Notes: generated by a model not told the origin, from the sequence alone. A DNA stretch of 64,000 bases from Bondarzewia mesenterica (GCA_004802705.1 SGPL01000088.1:17545-81544), one strand, 5' to 3'. Numbered from the stretch's first letter, positions 25,868-38,178 are shown. A program made the numbers and translations.

Positions 25868-27147
25868 ATGAAGCTCACTCTACGACAAGAATGGAGGCTC
25901 CGACCGCTCGCGTCCTTCCTTGGCTTTCTCGATCTCAAAACCGGTGTCGTCGTCGCCTTACTTTTTGCAGTATGTGTCCATAATATAATCACCTCAATCA
26001 ATATCAATTCTACAGAACTCTTTTAATTGACGACTATATAGTTACTAAATAAGGTGGCTGGTGTGTACGGGTTGATTGCGTTGTTGACGGGTGCCGGCGG
26101 GTCTGCCGCTCAGCTCAGTCAGTACATCTACTCTGTTTTCGGGCTCATATGCCTTGCATGGGGCCTCAAAGCCGTAGAAGACGTACGTATTGATATCCTA
26201 TTACGAATCTCGTCGGCTCATCCCGTCCTTTCCCATCGGCTGTGCAGGAGGATCCCAAACGCACGCTCTACTTCGCTCACTACTTCTTTGCCGACCACAT
26301 CGTGTCCACTGCTTGGACAATATTCTTTGCAGTCCATTGGTGGGTATACACACCGCACGACGGACGTCGCATCGCCAATTCTCCTGCACAGCAGGCCCTC
26401 ATCGACGGCTACATCGGCCAACACCAGAACGTGACCGAAGCTGAGCGCATCATAGCCGCAGAAGATATATGGGGCAGGGAGAAGGGCGTCGCTGCGACTA
26501 TCATCATCTTGGGTTGGCTTTCCAAGGTGCGTGCCCTCGATCTTACACGCCCGCACTCCAACGAGCTCCTGCCCTTCCTTCGGTTATCAAATCAATTCCC
26601 GTCCAAAAACCATCATCGCGTTCACTCTCGCACGCTCCGTTCATATCGACCAGTTCTACTTAGCCGCCCTCCTCTACTCCTTCGCCCACCATCTACGCCG
26701 GGGCACATACCGCTCGCTCCCCCTTTCCCGCTCCACTGTCCTTTCTTCCTTAGCCTACACAGCCGCACGCCCTGAGCCTGACGATGACTCGTTCGACGAA
26801 GAAACCGATGCGTTTTACTCGCCCGCGTCTGCTACCACTCCCCTTCCGCTATACGCCCATCACCAGCAAAATCACGGTCGCCGGCCAGGCTCGAATGGCA
26901 GCTTCGCAGATTTTGTCGGCGCGCCCACCTCCACCGAAGCGGCAGCGCGGGAGCTTACTCGGTCGTGGTGCGAATGGGAACGGGCATGGGTTCGGTGGGG
27001 CTGGGGGAGCGGCGAGTGGGAGTGGGGGGGAGTGAGGGCGACGATGAGGTCGTGTTCGACGAGGAGGAGGCAGGATCCGTGTCCGGTCGAAGTGGGTCGG
27101 GGGGAGAAAGACCGCGTGTCGCTCATGGACGGAAAAGCACCGGGTAG
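25868..27147 (+). CDS. KEI1: Inositolphosphorylceramide synthase regulatory subunit Kei1, frame-broken tail
   Basis: Kei1 is the Golgi subunit that activates and localises Aur1 inositolphosphorylceramide synthase in sphingolipid synthesis. Exon 1 (ATG 25868) reads MKLTLRQEWRLRPLASFLG and FLDLKTGVVVALLFA. Next come LLNKVAGVYGLIALLTGAGG, QLSQYIYSVFGLICLAWGL, YFAHYFFADHIVSTAWTIFF and GVAATIIILGWLSK, then LAALLYSFAHHLRRGTYRSL. These match the four-helix Kei1 core. The hydrophilic tail begins normally (PEPDDDSFDEETDAFYSP). The end reads sensibly (GDDEVVFDEEEAGSVSG, stop at 27147) only after removing one base from seven G at 27024-27030, plus one further unexplained frame change between about 26940 and 26975. 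The core is intact; the tail is uncertain. Confidence 0.88.
27024..27030 (+). other. G7 run with apparent frameshift in KEI1 tail
   Basis: Upstream a Gly/Ser/Asn-rich frame (RGANGNGHGFGGAGG) ends at a TGA just after the run. Removing one G continues into an acidic, Ser-rich tail. Confidence 0.55.
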
Positions 27148-27469
27148 CGCGAGGGGCGGGACGGGGAATGGTGTGAGTCGCATGAGAGGGTAGGATGACG
27201 TCTCGACATTGGTTATATAGGCTCGAACGGTGGTCGTGCCATTGTTGGTGTAGTATTTAATTACATCGTAGCTCCTTCCCAAGCTTCCGCGGAGCGAGGA
27301 CGTAGAGCGTAGAGTGTCTTCTGGTGAAAGGTGTGCTTGTGCTCAATGTCTAATATACCTATAGTTCTACTGAGAGTGGTGGTGGTCTCTTCGATGGATG
27401 CTAGCCATTTATCTATACACTCCTTGCAATCTCCCATCTTTTCTTTCCAGCCACTCCAATCCTCCAGTG

Positions 27470-28769
27470 TCAATCTTGCTTCCTTTCACGCTCATCGTCC
27501 TGTTTCAATTTGGGCTGAATGATCGCCTTTTCGACATCCGCGCTGGCCATCGTGAGCACTCCGTCATCCCGCAACGCCGCCGCCCTCCCCGTGCGCAACG
27601 CGCGCTCCGTCATCGTCACGCTCGTCGTATCGTCAGCTGGTGTGTCGATGGGGTTCATCTCGGCTGCGGCAGCCGCCTGAGCCCGTTTACGAGCGCGAGG
27701 ATTAAGGATGGCGGCCGCGAGGAGGACGAGGCCGTCCAACACCTGTCAGCAACGGGCCGTGAGACTGTGAACAGTGGTGTAATCAGGAGATGTGTACGTA
27801 CGATGACGAGGGAGTACGCGACGCCCGCGATCACGTCGAATTTGGGCTTGAAGACGAGCGAGAGGTCCGAGAAGATCCCGCCGAGGAGGTCGATGGACAT
27901 GAACGTGATGGAGATGCCGATCACGGCACGGTGCTTGTGTATCTCGAGATACTGCGGCCTTTGCAGACGGCGTGCCGGAGGAGTAACCGTATTATATTAA
28001 CATTTAGCTGGACATGTAGACGGGGGAGAGTGAAGCGGAAATAGAAATACAGGAGCGCGAGGGAGAGCATGACGGAGCTGAAGATGCCGAAGAATTGGAC
28101 GCCGCGTCTTCCGGATTCCTCGCCTCTCTCGTATGGCGGCTGCAATTGCGGGAATGTTCAGAGTTGAACTCGTAGAGACCATAAGAAGGGAAAGAGGACG
28201 CACGCGAACGGCGTAGACGAAGCCCACTTGCATCGCGGCGTTCACGATAAGTATGGCTATGATCATGAGGATGCATTTGCGCGTCGAATGACCGCCACCG
28301 TAGTGCATGCACTGTAATAACGCGCGAAAAAAAACATCAATTCTTGACTGTTGAACGGAGTGGGCGTGAGGGACGGACCTGGCCCCATGATAGTAGGGAC
28401 AAGAAGCCGAAAAGCTGCGGCTGGAGTATGAGCGGGATGTTGAGGTTTTGTACGATTGAATAAATTGCGAGGGGTATAGATGAGAGGGACCATGTAAGGC
28501 TGTGAACGGAAGATTGTAGTCATCATATTATTGGCGGGTGGAAGACGCGAGGGTGACTGATTTCCAGAGACGCACACGAGCCAGTGTGAGAGTCCCTCGG
28601 TTGACTTTGTTCGCCAGCTTTTCCATAATTGCGGGATCATTTGACCTGACCAGCAAACTGTACCTGCGATGATGGTAAAGGGGTTAGTGAACATTTTGAC
28701 AAGTTAGCATGAACGCAACGCCGTACCCATGGTGCCCAACACATTTTCTGCGACACGATTGACGGGCAT
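27470..28769 (-). CDS. PQ-loop repeat membrane protein
   Basis: Minus-strand gene of about six exons. Start ATG 28769 gives MPVNRVAENVLGTMG, which joins over a 60-base intron in correct phase to TVCWSGQMIPQLWKSWRTKS, the first PQ loop with its Pro-Gln pair. STEGLSHWL follows, then helices NAAMQVGFVYAV and VMLSLALLYFYF, RAVIGISITFMSIDLLGG and KFDVIAGVAYSLVIV. The tail is basic then acidic (NPRARKRAQAAAAAE; stop at 27470). PQ-loop proteins are seven-helix transporters of cationic amino acids or other solutes in the vacuole or lysosome, or sugar transporters. This one belongs to the fungal single-domain group whose substrate is not known. Exon edges other than the first are approximate. Confidence 0.82.
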
Positions 28770-29439
28770 GTTCGTTGATTTAAACCAAGGGTATACCAGC
28801 AGCTGTACTCTACGCACACAGAGATCTGGTGCAGCGAATGAAAGACTTTTGTGAGAGTACTCGACTCAAGAGAACGTCTGGAAAGCAAAGGGAACAGCAA
28901 CACAAATTCCCAGAATCAGAGCACACCAAACGTGCATATAGAATAGGCGTCGAGATGACTTATAAAGGCGGGCGTTTGGAAGATTTGGAAGAAAAAGAAG
29001 ACTGAAATACGTGCTGGAAAACATAAATGGTTCGAGGGATGCTGACTTAGATTTACGTCTTTTTGGCCGGGGCGACTCATCCGGTTCCGCACCCGGAGAT
29101 CCGTGTGTTCTTGCCGGTGCATTATCCAGAGCAGGGAATGGTTCGGAGTTGGACCGGCACCCTTTCTATTACCAATTTCACGTTCGAATCGCGTTCAGTA
29201 AACCACGCAGATACGCGCTGCGAAGGATCGGGGCGACAAATCAAACGATGAGATGAGCATTTGACATTGCACAGGACATAAAAGCAAGCACGCGTTCTGA
29301 AAAGGTGGGGGTACTTTACATGATACAAATAACACATTCAAGTCGCACGCCGCGAGCTCGTGGGGGCAAACCAGGCCCGCATGCGAAGGTATACGGCACA
29401 GGATCCGGTCGGCGCAGGGGTGGTACGTGAATTCAGCGT
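28770..29439. other. Intergenic between PQ-loop and TMEM14 genes
   Basis: Contains the PQ-loop promoter. A 62-codon plus-strand frame at 29063-29251 (IRVFLPVHYPEQGMVRSW) has protein-like composition but no start context, splice partners or known family, and is not called. Confidence 0.35.
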
Positions 29440-29942
29440 TCAGTTTCCGCGCAGGTTGTACACAGTCCTGCCGTAGTAAGCGCCAGTCGCGGCTGACGTG
29501 ACTGTCAGCATAGCGGGGATGGGGCCCTTGGCGAAGCGCGGAAGTGAAGAGAGCAGAAGGAGGGCCGAAGCGCCTGCGTGTGGAAAATAGAGCGTCAGCT
29601 TATCATGGATCCATGACGTTGGGGGAGTGTGAAGGTTGGTGAAACGAACCTAGCGCGACCTCGAGCCCGTTCGCAGTGTTTTTGCGGATGCTGTCGGCGC
29701 TGTAGAGGTACAAGGCGCCCACGCTATCGTAAAAGGTCGAAGATGATGTGAATGAAGAGCCAGCGCTGTTGATGTGCACTCACCCCACGCCAGCGACTAT
29801 GGATGGAATAGACCTCGTGCGGACGAAACCAGTGATACCACCAACGATGCACAGAGTGCCCATCACGTATGCGGGGTAAGCAGACTAAATGACAACTAAC
29901 GATGAGCGCACTGTCTTCCTCCAGACATATCAGACGCACCAT
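29440..29942 (-). CDS. TMEM14 family small membrane protein
   Basis: About 103 residues from four exons on the minus strand. The first coding exon is only the ATG (29942-29940), followed at once by the donor gtgcgt. Exon 2 reads SAYPAYVMGTLCIVGGITG and VRTRSIPSIVAGVG. Exon 3 reads GALYLYSADSIRKNTANGLE. The last reads ASALLLLSSLPRFAKGPIPA and GAYYGRTVYNLRGN (stop 29442-29440). Glycine-rich helices and the GAYY.. ending identify TMEM14/UPF0136, four-helix proteins of mitochondrial or other inner membranes. One human member is linked to haem precursor transport, but the fungal role is unknown. Total length matches the family. Confidence 0.88.
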
Positions 29943-30157
29943 AGGTATTCAGTAAGTGCGGGTGAAGATGAGGTGGGTTTCCTGCGTGGGTGGGAAAGAG
30001 ATGATGGGTGAGTGAAAGTCGTGCGTACGAATAAATAAGATTGTTGTTCACAGGCAAAGATGAGCCTCGGCAGCCCTGGATCCTGGGGATCCGGGGTAAC
30101 TCACGTGCGGCTGACTCTGCTGCGGTTACGAAAACTCATTGCTTCCGGCGGTTGTAC

Positions 30158-30180
30158 ACCTAACCCCAGCCTAACCCTAA
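30158..30180. repeat. Short telomere-like tract
   Basis: CCTAACCCCAGCCTAACCCTAA resembles degenerate copies of the fungal telomere unit (CCCTAA)n. It lies about 30 bases upstream of a start codon. Confidence 0.4.
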
Positions 30181-30208
30181 CGGAATTCTTGTTGTTTCTC
30201 CTTCATTC

Positions 30209-31305
30209 ATGGCCTCGGACGTATTGCCACAGAAAAACGAAGAGTATGGGACAAAAGAGTATTGGTGCGTCGCCAAAAAATGCTGTTCTGATTTTTCTCG
30301 AATATACGTGCTCAAAATACCTTCCAGGGATCAGCGGTACACCCAGTGAGCTCTCCGCCGTCTCGTATGAACGTCAAAAGAACTGTGCGCCCCTCCAAGA
30401 GAGTCGGACGGCGCATCATTTGACTGGTTCAAAAAATATGACGAAGTCGCTCCTTTCATCCGGGAAGCCATCCCAGACAAAAACGCGCGCATCCTGATGT
30501 TAGGGTGCGGGAACTCGACATTATCTGAGGATGTGAGCTACTGTCCAACTGTCCATCCAACAGCATACGGTTACTAGTACAATGCTGACGGAAATCCTTA
30601 CCAGATGTACGATGACGGGTACAAAAACATCACGAACATTGATGTTCGTGAAATTCGACTCGTGCATCGTTCTGCCTCGATGTTAACCTCGCATCGCAGT
30701 ATTCGAATGTCGTGATCGAGCAGATGAAACGAAAACATCAAACTACCCGACCAGAGATGGAGTGTATGAAATCTCCTCCATATTCTGTCCGTATGTGAGC
30801 GGATCGTTGACTAGATTTGTAGGGCTCGAGATGGACATCCGCGACCTCAAATTTGAGGACGCGTCTTTTGACGTCGCCATCGATAAAGGTGATTCTGCAC
30901 TCCTGCGCGCACCACGGCATGGCGCTCAACCTGTTTCCGTGAATAGGGACAATGGACGCGATGATGACGGCCAAAGGAGACGTCTGGGTGATTAGATCTG
31001 AAGTTTCTCCGACAAGGCTTCCGCGACTTATAACTTTGCAGGACCCTCCTCAGCAAGTGATCGATGATTGTACAAAGGAGGTCGACGAAGTGCTCCGGTA
31101 TGATCGTCTTATTTTTACGTCCCTCACTGCTTGACACGCTAATCGTTTCGTTAGTGTCCTTCGCAAAGACGAGGGATTATTTCTATATCTCACTTTCGGT
31201 CAACCACATTTTCGCCGCAGGTTTTTGATAAGAGACGATACAACACTGGAGATCAAACGCATAGGAGAAGCATTTCATTATTACTTCTACATTGTTAGGA
31301 CTTGA
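30209..31305 (+). CDS. Class I SAM-dependent methyltransferase, eEF1A-lysine methyltransferase 4 / METTL13 N-domain type
   Basis: Multi-exon gene with start ATG 30209. MASDVLPQKNEEYGTKEYW joins DQRYTQESDGASFDWFKKY, the signature opening of the METTL13/EEF1AKMT4 group. The SAM-binding motif I is ARILMLGCGNSTLSEDMYDD, followed by NITNIDYSNVVIEQM. Motif II/post-II is MDIRDLKFEDASFDVAIDKG, then TMDAMMTAKGDVWDPPQQV. It ends with LRKDEGLFLYLTFGQPHFRR and EIKRIGEAFHYYFYIVRT (stop 31303-31305). By family it would methylate a lysine of elongation factor 1A or a related protein; the exact site is not inferable. Each splice junction read here keeps phase. It converges with NDUFAF7, 100 bases away. Confidence 0.85.
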
Positions 31306-31405
31306 ATTCGCATCGCACACGATGACCAATGCTTTTTCGATCCATGATGTATCCTCATTGTCAATGCCACGAGCTCTGAGTCGAGTAAAGCAAGGGAAAG
31401 TATGT

Positions 31406-33161
31406 TCAAAACAAAAATTTGACATTCTTGTAGAAATCCAACATCGGGTTTTCCCCGTTCCTCAACTTCGTCTTGCTCAAATCCGCATACGTCTCCAAGA
31501 ACTCCGCATGCGTGAACACGCTCGATTTGCGCTCTCCCACTGGCAACCCACTGGAACTCGCTACGCCATCCACCGGCGGTCTCCGATTTCGCGGCTGATA
31601 CGACGAGAAAAAGCCAGCCCCGGCAGACAGTGAGGACGCGCTCGTCGCTAGCGGCGAGAGGCGCGTATCTGCAGGCGTGAGATCTGCCGGGGTCAACGGC
31701 TGCGCGAGGACGTGCTCATACATGTCCCGCAACCGCTCAAAGCGCGTCGGGAAGAAGATGTCGAAATACCCCTGCCGCACGAACAGCGTGCTGCAGGGGA
31801 TCGTCGTGTTCTTGTACCGCGTCTGCACGACGGGCGCGTTCATCCCCGGAATGGTGTCCGGTAGGGAGCTGAAGTCAGAGAGGAGAAGCCGGTGCCGCGG
31901 GAAGTGCGTGCGGAGCGTGCGCAAGAGGCTGAGCATACGCGTGGGGATGTATTCGGGTGTAGAGAGATTGGGCGCGAAGGGGAGGTTGGTGTAGAAAGAG
32001 CGCATGGTGCGGGATTTGAGGAGTGAGGGAAGAGGTGGTGGGTGACCTAGACGGCGTCGAAGTGCGAGGAAGGAAGATATTAGTGGATCGGTGACTCGCG
32101 TGTAGTACATTCCGAAATCGCCTGTGCCGTCAATTGTGATGAGTGCTTGGTAGGGCTCGAGCGTGCGGTAGTCGTAGCGAATCATGTCGTGTGCGAAGTT
32201 ATCCTGGAACGGTCGCTCTATGAGATACGTCAACATTAGAAGAAGTAAATGCAGACTCACTATGACTTCCATTGCGATGAAGAAACAGGGCGACGGTTCG
32301 CGCTTGTTCCAATGAAAGATGCTTTTATGTGTGACGTTCACACATGGATGAATAGGGGACAGTTTCTCCTTTTGCACCTTTGCAAGCCTGCCACTAATCT
32401 CGACAATATTGTACTTAGTCCGTTCATACACTTCCGGATACTCTTCCAGAATGTAGTCCAAAATATCGAGCGCAAGCGTCCCGTTCCCGGCACCAATCTC
32501 ATAGATCACGAGGTCCTCGTATGGGAAATATTTAAGGAGGTACTCCGAAACAATGCATTGGGCAATGGCCTGGCCGTAATATGGCTACTGGTGGACAAAT
32601 ACTCGGGGTTAGCTGCAATCCTCACGTTCACAAGACTTGCACAAAATGAATGACCTTAAACAGCTCTGTCGGCGTATGCCAAATTTGTCTTCCAGGACCC
32701 CCTTGCTCGTCAAACCCGTACGCCGCATACTTCTTCGCGACCTCATCCTGAAAATGTGCAGAGTCCTGTATCGAATTGAACTCGATAGGATCCTCGGCCG
32801 CGGACGTGAAGATGGTCGCCTGCTTGGGAAAGTAGCCGTAATGGGGGTTGTAGAGAGAATCCTCGATGAAATCGCGCACGAGCATTTTCACACGCGTCGG
32901 TCGAGTCGTAGAGCGTTCAAGCTCGTTCGCGGTGACACGGGTATAGCTGACATACTCAGGGTCGGGGAATTCGTCAAAGAAGATCTCGGGGTTATAGTTT
33001 ATTTTTTCTTTGTTTTTGTGCGGTTCCTTTCTGTGTGGGTCGAGGATGCGTGGGGTGGTGGAGAGTGATCGGGAAGTTAGGACGGTGCTGGAGAATCGGA
33101 AGTGTCGAGATAAATGTCTTCGTGCACAGGCCGGCAGAATCAAGCAGCTCATGAAGCGCAC
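31406..33161 (-). CDS. NDUFAF7: Mitochondrial protein-arginine methyltransferase NDUFAF7 (MidA)
   Basis: Minus-strand gene of about four exons. The N-terminus (ATG 33161; MRFMSCLILPACARRHLSRH then RSLSTTPRIL) is rich in Arg/Ser and looks like a mitochondrial presequence. Conserved blocks follow: MLVRDFIEDSLYNPHYGYFP, GPGRQIWHTPTELF, the SAM motif VIYEIGAGNGTLALDILDYI, NIVEISGRLAKVQKEKL, ALITIDGTGDFGMYYTRVTD and FVRQGYFDIFFPT. It ends NPMLDFYKNVKFLF. MidA proteins symmetrically dimethylate an arginine of NDUFS2 during complex I assembly. A Ser-rich segment (LATSASSLSAGAG) is inserted near the C-terminus. It is divergent from MMS19 with 229 bases between starts. Confidence 0.9.
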
Positions 33162-33390
33162 ACAGCACCAACCTGGGGCGCGTTGTCAAGAAAGTCACAA
33201 GGTCGAAGTTTGAGACTGATAAAGGGTTTCGAGAGGTCGAGAGGACGAGTCGATGAGTATGGGTGAGGGCCGAAGGCTGCACAAGAAACGTGAATGCAAG
33301 GCAAAAGGTTGTACGTAAGCACCATTACTTTTCGATATCTCAAGTCATCTCGATTTCGGAACGGACGATCACTTCTACTGACTTGCAGAG
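33162..33390. promoter_or_regulatory. Short bidirectional promoter, NDUFAF7 / MMS19
   Basis: 229 bases between divergent starts. An acceptor-like ttgcag two bases before the MMS19 ATG suggests a 5' UTR intron. Confidence 0.4.
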
Positions 33391-36300
33391 ATGGAGACCG
33401 CGGAACGACTTGTGCGTACATGGGTTGCATTGGGCGGAGACAAGGAAATCGAGGTCACAGCAGCAGGTATGCTCAGTGACCGGATCGAGAGGCTGATGAA
33501 GTAGAACATACTATGCAGGCATAGCTACTGGCGAAATCAAGTTGCTTCACGTAGTAAAAGCTTTAGGAGACTACCTCACATCAGAGGAAGAAGAGCTACG
33601 AGCAAAGGGTACGATCCCTTCATCTAACGTGCGTTAACTGCATTCAACTGAATTCAAAATACAGGTGTGGAATTCCTCGCGTCTGTAGTCGGACAATGTC
33701 CACCAGATAAATTCAGTCGACAAGCTGGTGCGTCTTTCGATGTCCCCTGATTCACCTGCTGGTAAATGGCTTGACCAACCATCAGTGAAGGTCCTCATCC
33801 AATTCTTCACATCTAAGCTAGAGGACACCGAAACCATCATACCCGCCCTGAAGGGCATTCTCAACTTGACTCCTCTGCCATCCTTCATTTCAGACGATGC
33901 GATAGAAATAAGCAGAAAGTGAGCGTATTTCTTTCACACTCACATTTCTTGAAATTCAGGATCATCTCTCAGTCTTTTCGCACGTGTGAAGATGCAAGCT
34001 CTCGTGCAAGTCCAACGCTATGTCGTATTTTCCATCATCGACTGGCTCATAGCACGGCATCGTGATGGTGAGTTGTTCAGCCTTCTAGAAACTGTGAACA
34101 TTATCTCATCTTTTGTCCAGCCTTGATAAGTATAAGTGATGAATTCATCACGGGATATGCTGCGTTGGCGGACGGGGAAAAGGACCCTCGAAATCTCCTA
34201 CTTGCTTTTTCAATAGATCGTGTCATTATTATCGAATTTGACATCACAAACAACATCGAGGTAACATGTTTTGAAATATTTTGAAATGGCGCGCACTGAT
34301 GTTCGCAGACCCTGTTCAACATCACTTTCTGCTATTTTCCTATTACTTTCCGACCTCCTCCAGATGATCCGTATGGTATAACTGCTGATGATCTGAAAAA
34401 AGCCCTTCGGTGAGTGAACCCTGACCCAGATCTCTACTCTATCTGTACTGATTGCTTCTATAGTTCATGTCTGAGCGCTACACCAGCCTTTGGTGCATCA
34501 GGCGTAACATTATTCCTCGAGAAATTGGCTGCCGGTAGCCCTTCAACGAAGGTCAGCATTATAGTACATTTATCGCGCCTTGATGCTAATTTCGACTACA
34601 GCTTGACGTCCTTGAAACCATGGACGTCTGTCTCCCTGTATATGGCTCTAGTCTAGCGCGTATCACGGCACGCGATATCTGGAAGATTCTCAGACTTGAG
34701 ATTTTCCAACCAACGAACTCTTCCACCGAAATAGCGGCGCTGAAGACGATGCGGGTATTGATCAAAACCATCTACGCGGACGAAGGCGAGGGTAAGGACT
34801 CGGATGAGGATATTGCTGGCCTAGCGAAGGAGGCATGCGAAGAATGCATCCAAATACTGCGAGAGCCGGAGAAGAGCCAAGCCAAGTTCGCGATCAAAGT
34901 GCTTTGCGCTTTCATGTCTACAACACGTCTGTCCCTTATTATCTCGTTGGAATTTTTACCTGATTAGAAGGAACTGATTTTCCCCCCTATCATCCTTGTA
35001 ATCAGCGTCCGTCTCTCGTTACACCATCTCGCAATGCGTCCCACATCTCGTCAAGCTTTTTTATAACCCCGATGAACTCCCAAATCGTGGTCCTGTCTTA
35101 TCTCTGCTCACTTCTTTGATCGCCGCAGCTCGTGACTCTACTGTTAAAGTCTTGTCGACAGCCGACTCGCAGGCACCTAAAGATGTCCCATTATTGCCAT
35201 TCAAAGATGAGGTGCTGGGCGCATACACAGTTGGACTAAAAGCACCATCATCTGCTCACCCCGCAATCGATGGCCTTTTGGCTATGGTCACAACTCCTGG
35301 ATTGCTCGAAGACGAAGAAATCGGTTTCGTAGTCCAGAATGTAAACGACGTGCTCGCCAGTGATCGACAAGATTTATCGGATGTTAGGTAAAGCCATATG
35401 CCCATCCTCTTGTTCGATCGCTTACGCTTGGACGATGTGTTTGGATTCCCACAGCGATGCCGCCCTAAACCTGCTCACGACCATCTCCACTCTTGCACCA
35501 ATCCATATCTCTCATACGACGCTCCCCCTGCTATTCTCTGCACTTCCAGACTGCGCACCATCACGTTCAGATATACAAGCACGCACCCGCCTATGGAACA
35601 CCCTGACTTCGCTCGCCCGGCTTTGTGCTCAAGCCGACCTCTTCGAGACGCTCGTCGTGCGTCTGTCCACCAAGCTTGATCTACTCTGTTCTCCTGCCGA
35701 TCCCGCTGATGAAGTGGTTGAGGATAGTGAACCTGCCGCGGCATACGCGCACGCGATTCTGACGACGATCGCGAAGGTGTTATCTGAGAAGGTCGACCGC
35801 GGAGATGTGGACGTGCCGAAGTATATCGATCGGCTTGTCCCGCGACTATTCAACCTGTTCGTCTATTCCGCTTTAGTGGCTGGGAGGAGCGGGAAGGAGC
35901 CGGTGGCTACGGACACACGGCTCGTTCGCGTTGCGGGACAGATCGTGAGCTTGGTCATGCAAGCATTACCTGCACAGTCAGTACTTCTGCTATCTAGAAT
36001 GAGCGGATGGGTTCCGTCACTGACCTGTGTGGTCCAATATAGGAAGCAGGAGTCATTTGTAACTGCGTTGATGGATGCTTACCTGAAGGGCGAAGTTGCT
36101 AAAATTGCTGTCGGATACTATAAAATCCCTGCGGATGCCCACTTTGCTCCGTTTGGCGTGAGCCATCAATTGTTGCTTTTTTTATTCTATCTCACCTGGA
36201 TTATAGGAGGAAGCCACAGTTTCTCAGCAGAACTTGGTCGCCTTGTTGTCCGAAAGCCTCATCCCACTGGACAAGGAGGCAAGTTAGAGTCTCTGTTGCT

Positions 36301-37800
36301 CTTACCTGTCTGCCTCTGACTGGTGATCGTCCTACAGGTTCGGATACCTGTTGATGATCAGGGAGCATTTTTGGACATGTTGCTCCAATGGAGCATCCAT
36401 AGATCGGAGACCTCAATTGGAAAAGATGCCGCTTGGCATATCGTGGCTGCTGTAATCAACAAGCGAGAACAAGGTAACTAAGACTGTTCTGATAGAGCAT
36501 CCAAAGCTGAAAAGATGCAATCAAGATATTGGGCCTTTTCTGTCCACGAAATTGGAATCATTTTGGCCGTCCGAGCTGTCTGATTCGGCCATTAGGCCTG
36601 AGACTCGACAGCTGGCAATCAGCGCTTGGGTTTGGGTACGTGCTGTTCTGTTTTAAAAATTGCTTCTTGCCATGATCTCGGCTTTTTATATCCTGTGTCT
36701 GTAGATAGCAAAAGGGCTCTTAGTTCGCAATCATCCGCAAGCCATGTCCTTCGTCGATCGCCTTTTCACACTTTTCGACGACAAGGATGTTAGCTGGAAT
36801 GCTGCCAGAGCTATCGGGCAGGTTGTTGCGTCAGACAGGATACTAACGAAGAAGAATCGTGCTGTCATCCGAGTAAGAATTTTGTGTTCTCTCATGTGCA
36901 CTCACTCTAAAACACACAAACGGGCAGATTTTATATGCGCAGAAGTATGCGAACGCTGTGCTTCCGCGAATCATCGCTGGAGCCAAGTCACCGGAGAGTA
37001 AGCTTCCAGTAGGTTGTACTTCGTGAAATGGAATGCTAATGTGTATTAGATCCACGCAAGCAGACAGCCCATCTTGTTGCACTCACTTCCCTCATCAAAT
37101 CCATTCCGACATCCGCATATGCTCACGAGATGCCTACGGTATACCTCCGCTTGCCATTCTTTGAGACCACTCACATTGACCTATATTGTTTTAAATTCAT
37201 TTCACCATATCTAGCTCATGCCATTGCTTCTGCGTGGACTGGACCTCTCCGACTTTGAAATACGAGCCAACGTGATCGATACGCTGCTCGCGGCTGCGCA
37301 AGCTGATTTGGAGTCGGACGCCAAAAAATCTAAGTGGGGCAGTGTCGTAACTGAGCATGCGTCAAGCCTAGCGACAACGATGCTGAAGAATAGTATTGTC
37401 TCAGATATGCCGAACATGGTACGTCTGCCATAATCCCGGGCCATCGTCAATTGGAGACTGATTGTGTTTTGACACCTCGGAAACACGAAGAGAGTCCGCA
37501 TTGCAGCGTTGCGACTTCTCGCTATACTACCGAGGGTAGTGAGATACGATGTTCTGCATCCGCAAAAACAAGTAGTATTGAGGGAACTTGGGAAGGCATT
37601 AGACGATCCCAAGAGGGTAGTTCGGAAAGAGGCTGTAGATGCCAGGTAAGTCTTATCCGATCGTGAGCGAGGCGAATATCAGAATACTAAGTCGTTCTCA
37701 CTGGTAGGGCGAGCTGGTACGAGTAATCTCCGAGTTCCGGCCACCTGAATATCTTCAACTGACACATGTTCTTCTATCTAGGTTCACCTACAGTGGTTAA
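33391..37800 (+). CDS. MMS19: MMS19/Met18, CIA targeting complex HEAT-repeat protein
   Basis: Long multi-exon gene of about 1,000 residues. Start ATG 33391 gives METAERLVRTWVALGG. The conserved N-terminal MMS19 region follows: KLLHVVKALGDYLTSEEEEL, GVEFLASVVGQCPPDKFSRQ, VKVLIQFFTSKLEDTETIIP and ALKGILNLT. FNITFCYFPITFRPPPDDPY fits the family block after that. The C-terminal HEAT domain reads LMPLLLRGLDLSDFEIRANV, RVRIAALRLLAILP and the end near 37800 (ASWYEFTYSG). MMS19 hands iron-sulfur clusters from the CIA machinery to DNA polymerases, helicases such as XPD and others. A 31-base-class GT-AG pattern at the last junction is one of two readings: an earlier TAA at about 37726 would end the protein a few residues sooner. 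Confidence 0.9.
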
Positions 37801-38178
37801 TCTTCGAGCAAGTAAGTTATAAGGGTGGGGTACGGCGCGCCTGGGATGATAGTCAGCATGTGTGTGTATGATTATCTCTTGGCTTAGTGAAGGATAGAAA
37901 CCAGTCCTGAGGCGTTGAGAGAGCACCCAACTATGATGGTCTCTAATAGCGATGACAGTGGATCAGTACAAAGCACTGAACAGAAATCCGGAGATAGATC
38001 GCCCCTAACCCTGTCATAGGTGTTATCGGCAGCCCGGAAACAATAACTTATAAACCAAATCACAACGTACAAGTTTTGAGTTCCCCTGAACGAGACACAA
38101 CTGATTCAGCACAAGGGAAATCCTCTATAATCTGATCCAAGTAGAAGGATATTAACAATCTCTGTGCTGGCTCACAAG
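37801..38178. other. Intergenic between MMS19 and RAM1
   Basis: 3' region of MMS19 and promoter of RAM1. No coding signal is seen. Confidence 0.5.

Noticed and set aside
29063..29251. 62-codon plus-strand frame (IRVFLPVHYPEQG..)
   Set aside because: Protein-like but lacks start context, neighbours in frame and any family; left unassigned.
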